Position numbers and translations under genes: made by a program
Assembly (NCBI GenBank): GCA_900708905.1
Contig: CAADRB010000059.1
Coordinates: 1,159,855-1,223,854, forward strand
DNA length: 64,000 bases
Reading direction: 5' to 3'
Source: Hymenolepis diminuta
Lineage: Eukaryota > Platyhelminthes > Cestoda > Cyclophyllidea > Hymenolepididae
Notes under the pieces: generated by a model
The model's database searches: none
Told to the model about the DNA's origin: nothing
Seen by the model: the letters and a program-made list of their open reading frames with translations, nothing else
In this document: piece after piece, positions 39,601 to 51,195 of the stretch
Layout of the letters: the number at the start of each line of letters is the position of its first letter
How positions within the stretch are numbered: position 1 is the stretch's first letter

Positions 39601-41800
39601 TTGCTCAAATTTTCATTTATTGAGGCCTACTATTTTATAATGACATTTTTAAACTTGCGACTACGAGACTTGAGTCTTTGTTTCTATTTTTAATACATGT
39701 CTACGCTGTTGACTGAAGTAGAACTTTGGCTATGATTCACAATACATTTGTCTTCACCAACAGTCAAGTTGTTTGATAAGAGATCATGTGGTTGTTCTCT
39801 TTTTATTTTATGCCGCACAAGCCTTATTTATAGTTAAAGTAATTTGCACAAATTCTAGATTTGTTATTTTAATCTCTTTAAAGCAGATTGATAAAGATTA
39901 TATTCCGATTTCAAATCAAATGGAAATTACTCGAAAATGAAGTTATAGATCCCCAAAATTATTGCAGCTGGCGGCGCTAAAGCTCTTTTATATGAGCAAA
40001 CTGTGTCCGCTTCTGTGAGATTGCTTCCGAAATATAAATTTTCATATTTTCCGGTTATTTTCACTTAAAAAGGTCGATGTATGTGACAGAGTGATATATA
40101 ATTTTCAAAGTTATTTTTTTGGGAAAGAAAAAGAATGTTAGGCATGAAAATCTCGTTCCCGAAAAGTGAAAATTACCAAGATTTTTAGATAGGATTAGCG
40201 ATACATTGTCCTCTAAAGGTGAGGAAGTTAGAAGTTAATTTCAGATTAAAAAAGGAAAAAGAAGCTTTTTGTTTGATTTGAATGCCCAATATCATTGCTT
40301 GTGTAGCATTCTTAAGAAATTTTGATCTATTTTTTGTTTTGCAAGATTTTGGTATAAGAAGATTATTTAGAGTTAGGGGTTTGATGAAATATTCAAGAAT
40401 TGTAGCCTGAGTGTTTACCAAGTATGTATTCCAACTCCCTTTGGCCATATAGTAGCAGTGATTTCCGTTTCATTCATTGATAATCCATGACAAGTGAAAG
40501 TATTCACATTATGTACCTAAATTTGACTTAATTCCTTTCGAGTAACATAGGACCCAGATCAGTTTCGCATAAGCTATCTCTATGGTCTTTGAATCAACTG
40601 TTCGGCAGAAGCAACAAATAATAACTCATTCACGATGCTCTGATTCCAACTGTTTATCTAGAGTTCTAAAAGTCTTGCCTTCAAATTAGGCTACATTTAT
40701 TATTTTTCTAAATATCTTACCAAGGATATGAGTACCTTTCCGTTAAGTCAATTTAATCAAATGGTCCTATCAAAGATACAATTTGGTCAGGGGACGCATA
40801 GTTTTAATATAACATTTAAACTTTGGGAGGAGAAATGAAACTCAGAGATATCTCTTTTAAAACTGAGGCTTATATATTGTTCAAGTTTAGAATTTGATAT
40901 CTCAGCTTTATATATACTTCAGGTTTAACATACTCAAGAACTTCTTAATCGGTTGGAGCCCCTAATTGAAAGCAATTGGATAAAAATCGTGATAAGTCTA
41001 CTTTCAAAGCTAGATGCTTGTATTCGATTTAATCCTTTTTATTTCGCATTTCACAAGCCCTGAGTCTAAAGATGAAATTAGCACCATCTCCTTATGTTTC
41101 CCCATTGTTTAATTCCAAATGCTTTTTTCTCTCTCTTTCAGATGCCCTCCTTGGTGGGACATTTTTAATTCTATGATGATATAAATGGAATTGTTCATGG
41201 AGGAAATCCGCCTTGAGAAGCATAAAACGTTTTAGACGTGTAAAATTTGATATGGAAATTTTCTATGTATGGTCGTTGTTTACTCTTGATAGGAGCCGTT
41301 TAACGCGAAGACATTTTAAAGGAGCATCAGCATCATCTTCATTTTATAATGAAACTTGCACAGGGATCATTTTTAGAAGTTAAATTGTTTTATTCCAGCT
41401 CATTAAAATTCCTATTTCTAAGCAAAATGTCCATTCTTTGAATATAGAAATAGCATAGTACTAAAGAAAAGGAAGAGGCATTTTTCGTGTAGAAGGACTG
41501 AATATAATAGGAACATCTAAATAGCCTTACTTCAGTTAAAATAAGGATTAATCTTGTTTACCTTTCCTTAATGTGAGCAACTTCTTAATTTAATGTTTCA
41601 AAGTTCCAACTTTCAAATTTATTCTCATAGAGAATATTGTTTTTCTCAGTTTTCATTGATCAATTGGATTTAATTTGTCTTTTCTTATAGTCTAGTGCGA
41701 TTGATTGGTACTTGCAGCAGCACTTTTTAACGAAGAGGTGCCTATTAAAAGTTCATGTTTATTCGATAGGTTTGGTCAGACTGTGCAAAAATACCTAAGG
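33651..41800. other. AT-rich spacer, no supported gene
   Basis: About 8 kb. Many short frames occur (e.g. 34049-34283 on both strands, 38618-38815, 39276-39608 on -, 40185-40448 on -), but none has splice borders, family motifs or a composition different from translated AT-rich DNA. There is a short AG repeat at 39245-39256. TTTTGCAG and GTAAGA flank only 11 bases near 38155-38165; this would be a microexon if used and is not called. Confidence 0.45.
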
Positions 41801-41812
41801 CCGGCCAGAGTC

Positions 41813-42070
41813 GTTGGCGCATTGGCCACTGTGCTCGTTTGTTATGGCAAGGGTCACGGGTTTTATTCGCATCGGCGGACACCCAGTGAGTGGAATGGCC
41901 AACCACATCAGTTAAGTCTGGCTAATATTAAGGGCAGTAGAATTCGAGTCTCCCATCATAAAAGTTCCATGCTGATACCGTTTACCCAAGATGAGCATTG
42001 GAAAATGCTCTCTCAAATGGGCTTGGAACTTATAAGGCTAGCCATTGAATGGTCACTAAACATTGTTATT
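41813..42070 (+). repeat. tRNA-derived SINE, copy 1
   Basis: The start resembles a Pol III box A (GTTGGCGCATTGGCCAC). A box-B-like region (GGGTCACGGG..) follows about 45 bases later, then a body shared with the copies near 53.0 and 54.3 kb: CATCGGCGGACACCCAGTGA here against CATCAGTGCACACCCAGCGA at 54.4 kb, followed by GGCTAAT..., a GAGTCTC/CATAA block and a GAGCATT...GGCTAGCC tail. An A-rich stretch (TTTAAAAAAAAC) lies about 60 bases downstream. A 131-codon open frame (41705-42100, no ATG at its start) runs through the copy but shows no protein family and is best explained as chance within the repeat. The family was recognised by internal comparison, not a library. Confidence 0.68.
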
Positions 42071-45000
42071 CCAAGAAATGGCACAAGTTTTACCTTGTAA
42101 CTGAATTCTTTCTCAAAATAAAGAATGATATATTTAAAAAAAACACTTCAGCATAAAAAATCAGTAATGGCAAAAAGACTTCCTAGTCTCTTTGAAACTG
42201 AGACTTTCATTTACATGTCAATATCTTCGTTTTGCAACTAATAACTACCCAAATGCTTCCTGGAAAAAATAATTAATTTTTCTCGAAACTACATGGCTCA
42301 TTTACTCATCGAACTTCAGATCAGTGTCGCTTCATAATGTATGCTTAGGTTAACGTAATGGGCAAAACTATGCTAAATAAACAAATTTCTCTGTTCGATG
42401 TCCTAATGTTGAGGACATTTGAAAGTCTTAGGTGATTTCGATGGTTCAATATAATTCTTTTTTATATTTGATTTCAGATCACTTCGGACGGAAAATGTTC
42501 ATTTTATTTATATAGATTAGTTTTTTTCTCTATCACTGTTCTATTATACACATGGGATAAAACAGTTCAAGCATAAGTATATGATTAAGTTAGAGCATCA
42601 CGAATCAAAATTTATTTGATTTCGGAAGAGAGTTACAGTTCAAAGTGCCATGGTTTAGTGTTCCACGACTTAAATTTCATGATTTGGCCTCTAAAAACCT
42701 GGTAAATTGATATTTGTTAAATTTGGAGCTCAGTTACCGGCGGAGTTATTTGGATGGTTATGCCGACTCCATTAAGATGATAGGCCTCACTAGAGGTTGC
42801 TCAGAGTCACATATTCAAAAACTTTTCAACAATCAAATCGTGTGAAAGAACTTTTTTCATTACCATGGGTCATGATAATAGATGACTTGCTCGTGTTAAT
42901 AATATTTCTTTTAAAGAGTACTTGCAGCATTATTAACTTTGATATAGTTCGAACCACTCCGTTGCTTCTGATAATTATGAGTTTTTCCTTCAACTTTATT
43001 TAGGATCATATATTATTCAGCTTTGTATTTTACAGCAACGATTGTTAGAGCACTTGTTTTTTTCATCATAAGTTTCTTCCCTATTATTACTCAAAACCGA
43101 ATTAGGACTGCACTTAAAAGTTAATGTTGGGAATTTGAGAAATTCAATGTTTACTCCAACAATGCATGCTGATTCTATTTGATTAAGGCGTATAAGAACT
43201 GTTAATTTTAAGTATTTATAACTTAGCTAATACTTACAACATAGACGTTATTGAATTAGTTCGCCAATGAAATTTTAACAAATATATTAATTAAACAAAA
43301 CATAATAATTGACATTTCCTCAGAAACACGAGCATTTTAGTATTTAAACAAAATTCGGCAATAATTCTTGCTAGTTAAGTTAATTTTTTTCACTTTTAAA
43401 TTGTTTTTAAAGCTACAATTATAAAGAAAATACACGTTGAAATTAATAAAATTTGGTAAATTTAAGGCATTCGATGGTATTAAATCAAGTAGAATAGAAT
43501 ATTTGTGCATTTTTCTTCCTATTTGTGGTATCCGCACGTCATCGAATTATTTTTCAACGTTATTTTTACGGGTTGATTACTGGAGTTGGTCAATTTCAAT
43601 TGTTCTTGAGTCACTTTTTCCTGTTTTCTTTTCTAACTGAAGTAAGATTCTCTATCTTTTTATATATTATCTTTATTTAAATAATAGAAATATGTTATTG
43701 CTGTTGATTTTTAAAGCAAAATCAGGCAAATCCAAAAATGACCCTATATTCAGTAAATTTCCACACGATTTAATATATTAAGCTTACTATTAAATCTATC
43801 TAATCTCAAACAGATTTAATAAGATTTATAATATTAATTTATCACGTAGTTGCTCCTCAGTTAGTGCCCATAGCGAAGAAAGAGATACCATTTTTAATCA
43901 TAGGAAGTAGCTTAATAGAAGGTGGTGGAAGTAATGTGATTGGGGATATTTGAGCTGGAGAATAAGGGTCAAAACATTAAATGAGCCTTACTTAATTCAA
44001 ATTGTATGGGATTATTTTGCGTATTGCTTTATAAATTGAGTTTTTTTGCTCTAGAAACTATAACGGTACTAACTTCAACATATATTGTTATTAATTGTTA
44101 CTTTCCTAAATGCTCAAATCTGATCGATCATTAGATTGGGACAGTTAGACCGTTTTGATGTTCTGATATTTCAAACATCTTGTAGAAATTGCAATGCCCT
44201 TCATAAATATTAGAGAAGTAAAAGAAGTAATTAATATCGTGACTAAGAATCGAAAATTCTTTGACTAAGGAAGTTTTGTTGATTTACGGAATGTTTTAAG
44301 AATTAAAAAAAAACTATTTTTAATGCACATGTTAACCAATTCTCCTCATTCTTTTTATGCACATTCTCCCACATTACTCTATTTTCATTTAAATCCATTG
44401 TTCCGCTTAGCAACTTCGTTGGCCTATAATCTCTAAGATAATTGAATTCCAATCAGAGTTGTATCATGAATATATCATGTGGACGGGTTTCAAAATAGGT
44501 TTTAAACATCAAGTTTAAAGTTATTCAAAAATAGAAATTGAATGAATTTTCAAAGAGGTACAAGAAAATGAAAGGGAGTAGGAGCTAAAGTTTCCTTTTT
44601 ATTTGAATTTATTGAGTTCCTTCTTCTGAATGACAGAACAATAACAATGACGACAATATTTAAATTTTTATCTTAAAGATTTAGAATAATCGCAAGCAAT
44701 GATCAATACCCCCACTTTAAATATCTTCTTCGATCGAACCTATAATCAGACTATCTTGTTATGCCAATATGATAATTTTCATCACGGTTATAAGGAATCA
44801 TCTTGTTTATAATAATACTGAAGTAAGCCATTCGAAAGAGATTGCAAAACATTTTTCGAAGCATGTAACACCTAAGATTTGTTGAAAAATAAGTACAGTG
44901 GCTGCTGCGTTTACGCAGAATTAAACCAATTACCTTCAGGTAATTCTATTTTCAAAGCATTGCAAATAAGGTTAATTATCTTTAACCGCGTTTAGACGCA

Positions 45001-48000
45001 TTTCACAGAACTGAGTTCGAAGACAAGATTTACTCATGCATCAAATGCTTAAAATGATTAAAATTAAGGAGATCAAACTAGAAATTTTAGTCTTGTAAAC
45101 TTAAATATTTTCCCACGTTCCATATCGTAATCCTCTGTAGCATAACTTCTATTCTATGATGTAGAAAGGTTATTAAAATTACTAATTTCTCCAAATCCGC
45201 TTATCTTCAAACTGAAAAAATTGTAATCGATTAGCTTTTGGCCAAAAATTCGTGCTCATGTATTTTAAGCTTAGAATCTGCAGGTATTCAAAAAACTTCG
45301 AGGTGTCTATTAATTACAGTCCTTAAATCATATGTCAGCACGCCTATACTTTCAAATTTTAAGTCTGTTTTTAACCTGAGAAGAAATTCCGCGTATAACC
45401 TGGCGTGCACAATCCCCATTGGATGTGATGTCCACTTAGGCTCGCCAATAGTAACCCACTGATTGGCCAGTGATGTTGCGTCTGATTTTCTATTGGACGA
45501 TACTTAGAAGACGATGACGCTCACTTATAATAGTAAGAGACCTACTTTTAAGACTCCTTTCTCATGTTTTCCCTTTCACATGATAGGATTTACAATTAAT
45601 TACATACTCGATTTGGATGATCAACCACCTGGAGACTCTTCATCTTACGTATGACCTTATTGTTTTCATTTGTTATTATTTTGCCGGTTTGCATTTAAAA
45701 ATTGCAACCTACCAACATTTTTGTCCGTGATTAGACTAGATAAAATATCAGATGAGTTCGGGAAATTTTTATTAATTAGTTGCCCTTTTATTATACTTTT
45801 TGTGAAACCTAGCTTTCAAAGAGTGCCATTTCAAATATTAAGACTTTCAGACTATGAAAATATGACTAACAATTCTCTGATGGTATATTCTTGTGGTTTA
45901 TACGAACCTTCTGCATTCATCTCTTTGCAATTGGATGATTAAAATGGATGAAAATAATAATGAACTTGCTTATCATATCATGTCTTCATCGTTTTATGTC
46001 GGATTATGAATTTCATTGTAACTTTAAGTATGCGTCAGAAGAGCAATAAAGAAGCTTCTTCCTTATGGAATACAAATGGTAAGACCATTTCTGATTCCGT
46101 TTTTTTCTTGTAACTCTGCCTTTGTTTCGTGGCAGTTGCTTAATATTTGTCTCAAAATGTGACTTACACAAAAAATCATTTCACTGAATCTATCGGTGCC
46201 ATATTGTTATCACTCAAACTGTGCATTGAAATGAAATCTATTTTAGTATATAATAGGGACACTATCTAATTTATTTCCTTTAGGTTAATGGACATCTTCT
46301 TGTTAGTAACTCACGCGTTCTTTGACGGATTGTATATTTAGAGGAATGAGATCACCCTGAAACCTCTGAAGAATAATCTCTGACTGATACATCGTATGTA
46401 CACAAACTCCATCAACAATGTTTATTTTTGTGCTTCATTTCTTCCCCTCAACCATTGGAAAAATTTGTGTATTTAAATTCGAATCATTGATTGAATGGTT
46501 CTCAGTTAAGTAAATAAGTCATTAAGTTGGTACAAAATTTGATATCATCACTTATGTCAAAAAAAATATTTCCTACCTTAAAATGTACCATTCCGTTAAA
46601 AGATCGAATTTTCTTCAATTATGTTTGACTTCGAGTTTGGATGGTATTCAATCGATATTTAGGTCATGTTTTAGTATTTATTGGGAATTTTTATTTTAAG
46701 GATTGTGGAACGCTCCCACTAGTTTTTTCATACTGTACAAAGAGTGGCATGATGAGGACTGTGAAGGAGAAATGTTTATTTAGAAAAAAGCATATATGCT
46801 AATTTGCTCTCAATTCGGAAAACATCCCGTTGAATCGGAGATTGCGATATTGTTTTCATATCCAGTTTTGCAAAAGTAAACAAAAGGACTTCATGTTTTC
46901 ATATTATTACCCGAAGTTTTTGGGTTTAAGAAATAGTTCAGATAAAGACTTGCTTCAAACTTTATCACTCGCTCTAAGAGTTCCCGAGGGAGTAAGAAAT
47001 TTGCAGTTTAAATTGTTCAACTTTCCACCTTCCTAATGTATGGGTAGCTTCCCTGAGAATAATCCAACAGTAATGATTGGACCAATTCCTTGCTTTAGCT
47101 ATTTCCAATAAAGGTACTAGAGAGAAAAAAAACTTAAAATTATTTTATACTCACGCATTTTAAAGAGTTTGGGCCATCTATAGAGAGAATTATTCGTTGT
47201 GTCTCCTTTATTACTCCGTCATCTTCTTGAGCGCGGTTTGCATTTCACTTTTTATCGTTTTTACATCAGTATATTCAATAAACTCTAGCATTATTTCAAG
47301 CTCTTTAATTTGTCTTGTTAAACATTGTGTACTGATTAGGAAACTGGCAAGTTCGGGGCCACAATTTCGGTAAATGTCTTCCACACCTAGCGAATTAAGT
47401 GACTGTGATGGTTAAAATATGGTAACTAAGTGTAACTTTCTCCATAAATACTTCATTAAGGTCCTTCTTCTGCTTAAAATAATGTCATTGAACCATTGTT
47501 TGGCCCATGCTTACAATTACAAATTTTCAACTAGCTTGATCAAATACTTAAATATTCAGCTTGATCAAAGTGCGTATTTTTAATTTGTTTTAGATGCACT
47601 TTAATGACATTTTTTGAAATGTTGACTTTGTGATTTGGATTTGAATCCATCTAGAAATCTGGTAAAAATGTCTGATGCAATATTTATTTCTATAGAACTG
47701 AGAGTCTGAAATGCATATAATTACATATCTCGACTTCGTATTTGATAACCTTGGTGTTTTTGAAAGAATGCTATTTTAAGCTGTTAAAGTTATGGTGTAA
47801 TTATTTAGTAATCATGCAACTTTAATTCTCTGATGCGTCAACCATATGAACACGACCGTGTAATTTAAAATCACCCAAGTGTTAGTTAGGTCATTATGGT
47901 TTGTCACTAGGCAAAAAAGGGGTAATAGGAGTGGCTTATTAAATCGTAACCTTGGTTGCTAATTCCTCAACAATGAAAGTGATTTTATCGAAAGTGTCGG

Positions 48001-48600
48001 TTAATTCACCGATGTGTCAGTAAAGGGGGTGGGAGGAGGAGAACTGGAAGGATTTTCCAACTTTGATCCAGCCCGTGCCACTAAGGTTAAGTTCTCACAG
48101 TTACTCTTAAATTAAGCTTAATTTATTCATATCAGTCCCTTGCCTAGTCTCCCCCATAATCCCACGGCTTAATTTTAAATGCAACTCCTTTCTTCTAAGT
48201 TCCTCTTTTACCTCCATATTGACTTAGAGATTTTCATTAAGGGCTCGATGATTCTGTGATTTTTAAAGAGGCAACGCTTTGTGTGCCTGGCGGCTTGCGA
48301 AAAGTATATTGTGACTTGTGCTGATTGCATAATTTAACCAATCTGTGCAAAGTTTTCACCGTGGTACTTAACTGGATAGAGCACCATCAACCTATAAATG
48401 CAGAGCGTATTTAATACCGCTTTATCGCGTATTGGGGGTTTAAACATCTCCGTAGTAGACATGCTGCTGCTTCTCCCAGTAAGACCAATTGTTGCTTCAC
48501 GTTAATTTCATAGGCACTATTGGGGGCCCATTCACTGCACGACCTCAAAAAACTTCCTTTTTAAAAGACAGTTTTAACATTTTCATGTTTGCAGTGGTTG
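42071..48600. other. AT-rich spacer and 5' flank of the zinc-finger gene
   Basis: No supported exon. The frames at 45238-45462, 45670-45942 and 46830-47036 lack splice and family support. The last 600 bases (about 47980-48560) are richer in G+C, with a GGGGGTGGGAGGAGGAG purine run near 48025. Promoter or 5' exons of the zinc-finger gene may lie here, but no start or splice donor could be fixed. A tRNA D-arm-like string occurs at 48367-48384. Confidence 0.4.
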
Positions 48601-48716
48601 ACTAAACCTAAACTTAATTTTTTTGCTTTTTAAAGTCATATTCAAAGTCTGATCAAAACGTCTTAGCAACTAAGGCATTAGGAACTGGAAAAAGTTTATC
48701 AATTGATGGAGAATCA

Positions 48717-50255
48717 ATGGATCCAGACAGTGGAATTGGATCTGCGAGTACCTCAACTTTAGAAAAACCGCTCGTCTCAACAGAGGATGGACCATCTTCA
48801 AGAGATGTAGGTGCCACTTCAACGCCCCTGAGCCACAAAAATCCAGCCAGACTTTCAGAGGTTATCCAAGAGCCAGGACCCGGTGGAAGGAAGGACCAGG
48901 ATAAGAAAACTCATCCCTGTCCTTTCTGTGATAAATCATTTGACAGACCGTCTTTACTCACTCGGCATATTCGCACTCACACTGGGGAAAAGCCATGGCT
49001 ATGCCCATATTGTAAAAAAGGATTTGCCACTAAGAATGGAATGATAATTCATGAACGGACACATACTGGAGTCAAGCCCTACAAATGCCCATACTGTACT
49101 AGGTCATTCAATGCAGGCTCTAACTATTCCTTCCATGTTGATACGCACAAGGGGGTAAGTTGATATATTTGCTTAATATATCGATTCATTTAGAGACGAA
49201 GACATCATTGTGAGCAGTGTGGAAAGGATTTTGTAACTCCTGGGGATTTAAGGAGACACATGTTTACTCATACAGGGGATTGGCCTTACTTCTGTTCTCA
49301 ATGTCATAAAGGATTTGCAACAGAACGTAGCTTGCATAGTCACGAACACGTTCATAATAAAATCAAGCCTTTTGCCTGTAGATTTTGCACAAGAACCTAC
49401 ACAACAGAGAGTTCTCTTAAAACCCATATGAAACGACATCAAGGTAGATTTTGAGTTAAAAAAATGATCGTTGAATTTTCTCTAGAGGGTTTTGATAGAA
49501 CAATGAGAGGGGAAGCGCCAACAACACCGGAGTTACCAGCAACAGAATCTAATTTTGCAGATATTCCTTCACTTTCAGCTCCTCAACAGTCTACCTCAGT
49601 AAACCTACTCCAAAAAGAATCTAGACCATGTTTATGTCAAAGTCAAGCTTCCAAACAAGCTCCTTCTCTTCCGTCTAAATCATTACCTCAACCAGTTCAA
49701 GCATTAATGCCCGAGGATTACCCTCCAACACCGTCTGAACAATATGAGATGAAGCCAAGCGTACCTATTAAAACATCATTTGCAACACGATCAACCCCTA
49801 CTGATCAAATGTACCAGGCTTCATACACTCAAAATCCTAGCATGGAATACTATCCCCCACCTCAACAAGGATGGAGCAATCAACCTCCACCAGTAAATTA
49901 CAGACCTCCACGGGAGGCAGATAGCCAGATTCAACGGCTTCAAAGCCAATTTGAGGGCCTCGGACTTAGAGTGAGTAATAGGAGTGCCTTTACTGTGGTA
50001 GGAAAACATTCAGTACGGTGGAATCATCACTTTCCAAGGACGTCTACAAGGCGGACAACCTCGAGTCAAATCGTTCTACCTAGACCTACCTATTCCTATC
50101 AACAATATCAACCTCTTCCTCCTCGGCAACCTCAACAGCCTCAATCTCAACCTTCTAAATTCGTGCCTTCGACACCTTCGCAACCTCCTCAAGCAGCCCA
50201 TGACGACTTTCCCTTAGATCTCACCACTAAGGGTTCCCATGGACTGAATATTTGA
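48717..50255 (+). CDS. six-finger C2H2 zinc-finger protein with Gln/Pro-rich tail
   Basis: A likely sequence-specific DNA-binding regulator of the nucleus. Exons are 48717-49154, 49194-49443 and 49486-50255, joining in frame to 485 codons. Six C2H2 fingers start at about residues 68, 96, 124, 152, 180 and 208, each with intact Cys/Cys/His/His. The first three have Kruppel-type links (HTGEKPW, HTGVKPY). The link between fingers 3 and 4 (HKGRRRHH) is basic, and fingers 4-6 are linked by HTGDWPY and HNKIKPF. The N-terminus is acidic, Ser/Thr-rich. The C-terminal 250 residues are rich in Gln, Pro and Ser and end with PLDLT (472-476), close to the PxDLS motif that recruits the corepressor CtBP. 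The first ATG in the open frame is used as start, but the frame is open back to 48618 after a possible acceptor at 48635, so earlier coding exons are likely. A third small intron may interrupt codons near 49975. The exact ortholog was not identified. Confidence 0.86.
49155..49193 (+). other. 39-base intron between zinc fingers 3 and 4
   Basis: The donor is AAGGGG|GTAAGT and the acceptor TTCATTTAG, phase 0. Translation through it stops at GVS. Splicing joins DTHKG to RRRHHCEQCGKDF and restores a perfect run of fingers. Spliceosomal introns this short are unusual in most animals but known in some flatworms and other compact-intron lineages. Confidence 0.85.
49444..49485 (+). other. 42-base intron after zinc finger 6
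   Basis: The donor CATCAAG|GTAGAT and acceptor TTCTCTAG are phase 1 and join MKRHQ to EGFDRT. Without splicing, the finger exon stops at RF just past the sixth finger. Retention would therefore give a protein with all six fingers but no Gln/Pro tail. Confidence 0.75.
49975..50013 (+). other. possible third short intron (39 bases)
   Basis: A GT at 49975 (GTAATA) and CAG at 50011-50013 bound 39 bases, the same length as the first small intron. Removal keeps the downstream frame and the PLDLT end. A better-looking donor, GTGAGT at 49971, would remove 43 bases, shift the frame and stop at 50215-50217. The frame is also open without splicing. The three outcomes cannot be separated by sequence alone. 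Confidence 0.35.
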
Positions 50256-51040
50256 ACAATTAACCAGAGAAACAATGCTAACCCATCTCTAGATTTTTAT
50301 ATTTTCATTTATTTTTTGTATAAATTATCTAACTAACTAGCTAACCAATCATCATACTCTGGAGACTAACCTTAAATATGACCTGGAAAAAAGTATTCAA
50401 ATTTGACCTTTTAAAAAACTGGGTATAAAGATATTCCGTTTAGGATATGAATGTGGAAAAGGACCAAAAAACAGAATTTGGCTTTTTTAGAACCAGTGGT
50501 ACATTAGGAAGCCGCTATTGACAGAAATTATTCAGGAAGTTAAAGATAAAAGGCAATTTCACTTTCTTTAGCGTTTGTTAGTGTTGTTAAGGGCTCCTAA
50601 ATAGAAATATGGAATATTGTACCTGTGAAGATGTATCATACTAACTGATAATCTTTCCAGCTGCTATCGAACATGTTTTGTGTTATTGTAGAGAGTTCCA
50701 ATCATGAAAACATGCTCCTATGAGGTATCCATCTGCAACCCTTAAGACCTCCGCTGATCGATTGCGAACTGATTGTCTACGATGAATTTGAAGTCATCTG
50801 AGAAGAGAAATACGCTTACGCATTGTGTAGATCAATGAGCAGGAGATTAGACAGCAAATTCTGTTTAATCTCGGTGCCAAAGATCGTTAGAATCTCCGGA
50901 GGTTTACAAAATGGAGTTTTCGAGGGAATTGTGTGAATCACCTTATGTTTCTGCTTCTGTAATCTTATAAGGTATACTATGAGAAAGTATAATTTATTTG
51001 AAAATGACATATTCATATAGCTCCATTCTTCATTTTTCAG
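50256..51040. other. 3' flank of the zinc-finger gene
   Basis: Presumed 3' UTR and flank. No canonical AATAAA is clear near the stop; AT-rich runs (TTTATTTTTTGTATAAATT) follow within 100 bases. An open - strand frame at 50816-51016 has no support. Confidence 0.4.
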
Positions 51041-51195
51041 GCAAAAATTTTACGGAGCTGTCCAAATTGCGTCATGGAATTCTGGTGCCACTGAAAATCT
51101 CGTTTTGGAGATCGGCAGAGATCGGCTTATAAAACTTTGTGCAAGGCACCAGTATCTACGGCAGTGTCTCTGCATTGTTTGTGAATTCAAAATAA
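51041..51195 (+). CDS. candidate internal exon of an unrecognised gene (51 codons)
   Basis: The acceptor TTCATTTTTCAG at 51029-51040 is strong. The segment is open for 51 codons in one frame (QKFYGAVQIASWNSGATENL, then RDRLIKLCARHQ and CLCIVCEF) and ends at ATAA|GTAAGTT, a strong donor. It starts in phase 2 and ends in phase 1. Base composition is richer in G+C than the flanks. It lies 785 bases after the zinc-finger stop, so it could be an alternative 3' exon of that gene, part of a new gene, or the remains of a mobile element. No family was recognised. Confidence 0.33.

Noticed and set aside
39276..39608. 110-codon - strand frame
   Set aside because: Long by chance; hydrophobic and Lys/Phe/Ile-rich, no motif, no splice signals.
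48653..48838. - strand frame of 61 codons
   Set aside because: Opposite the N-terminal coding exon of the zinc-finger gene; no independent support.
49248..49442. - strand frame of 64 codons
   Set aside because: Shadow of zinc fingers 4-6 on the + strand.
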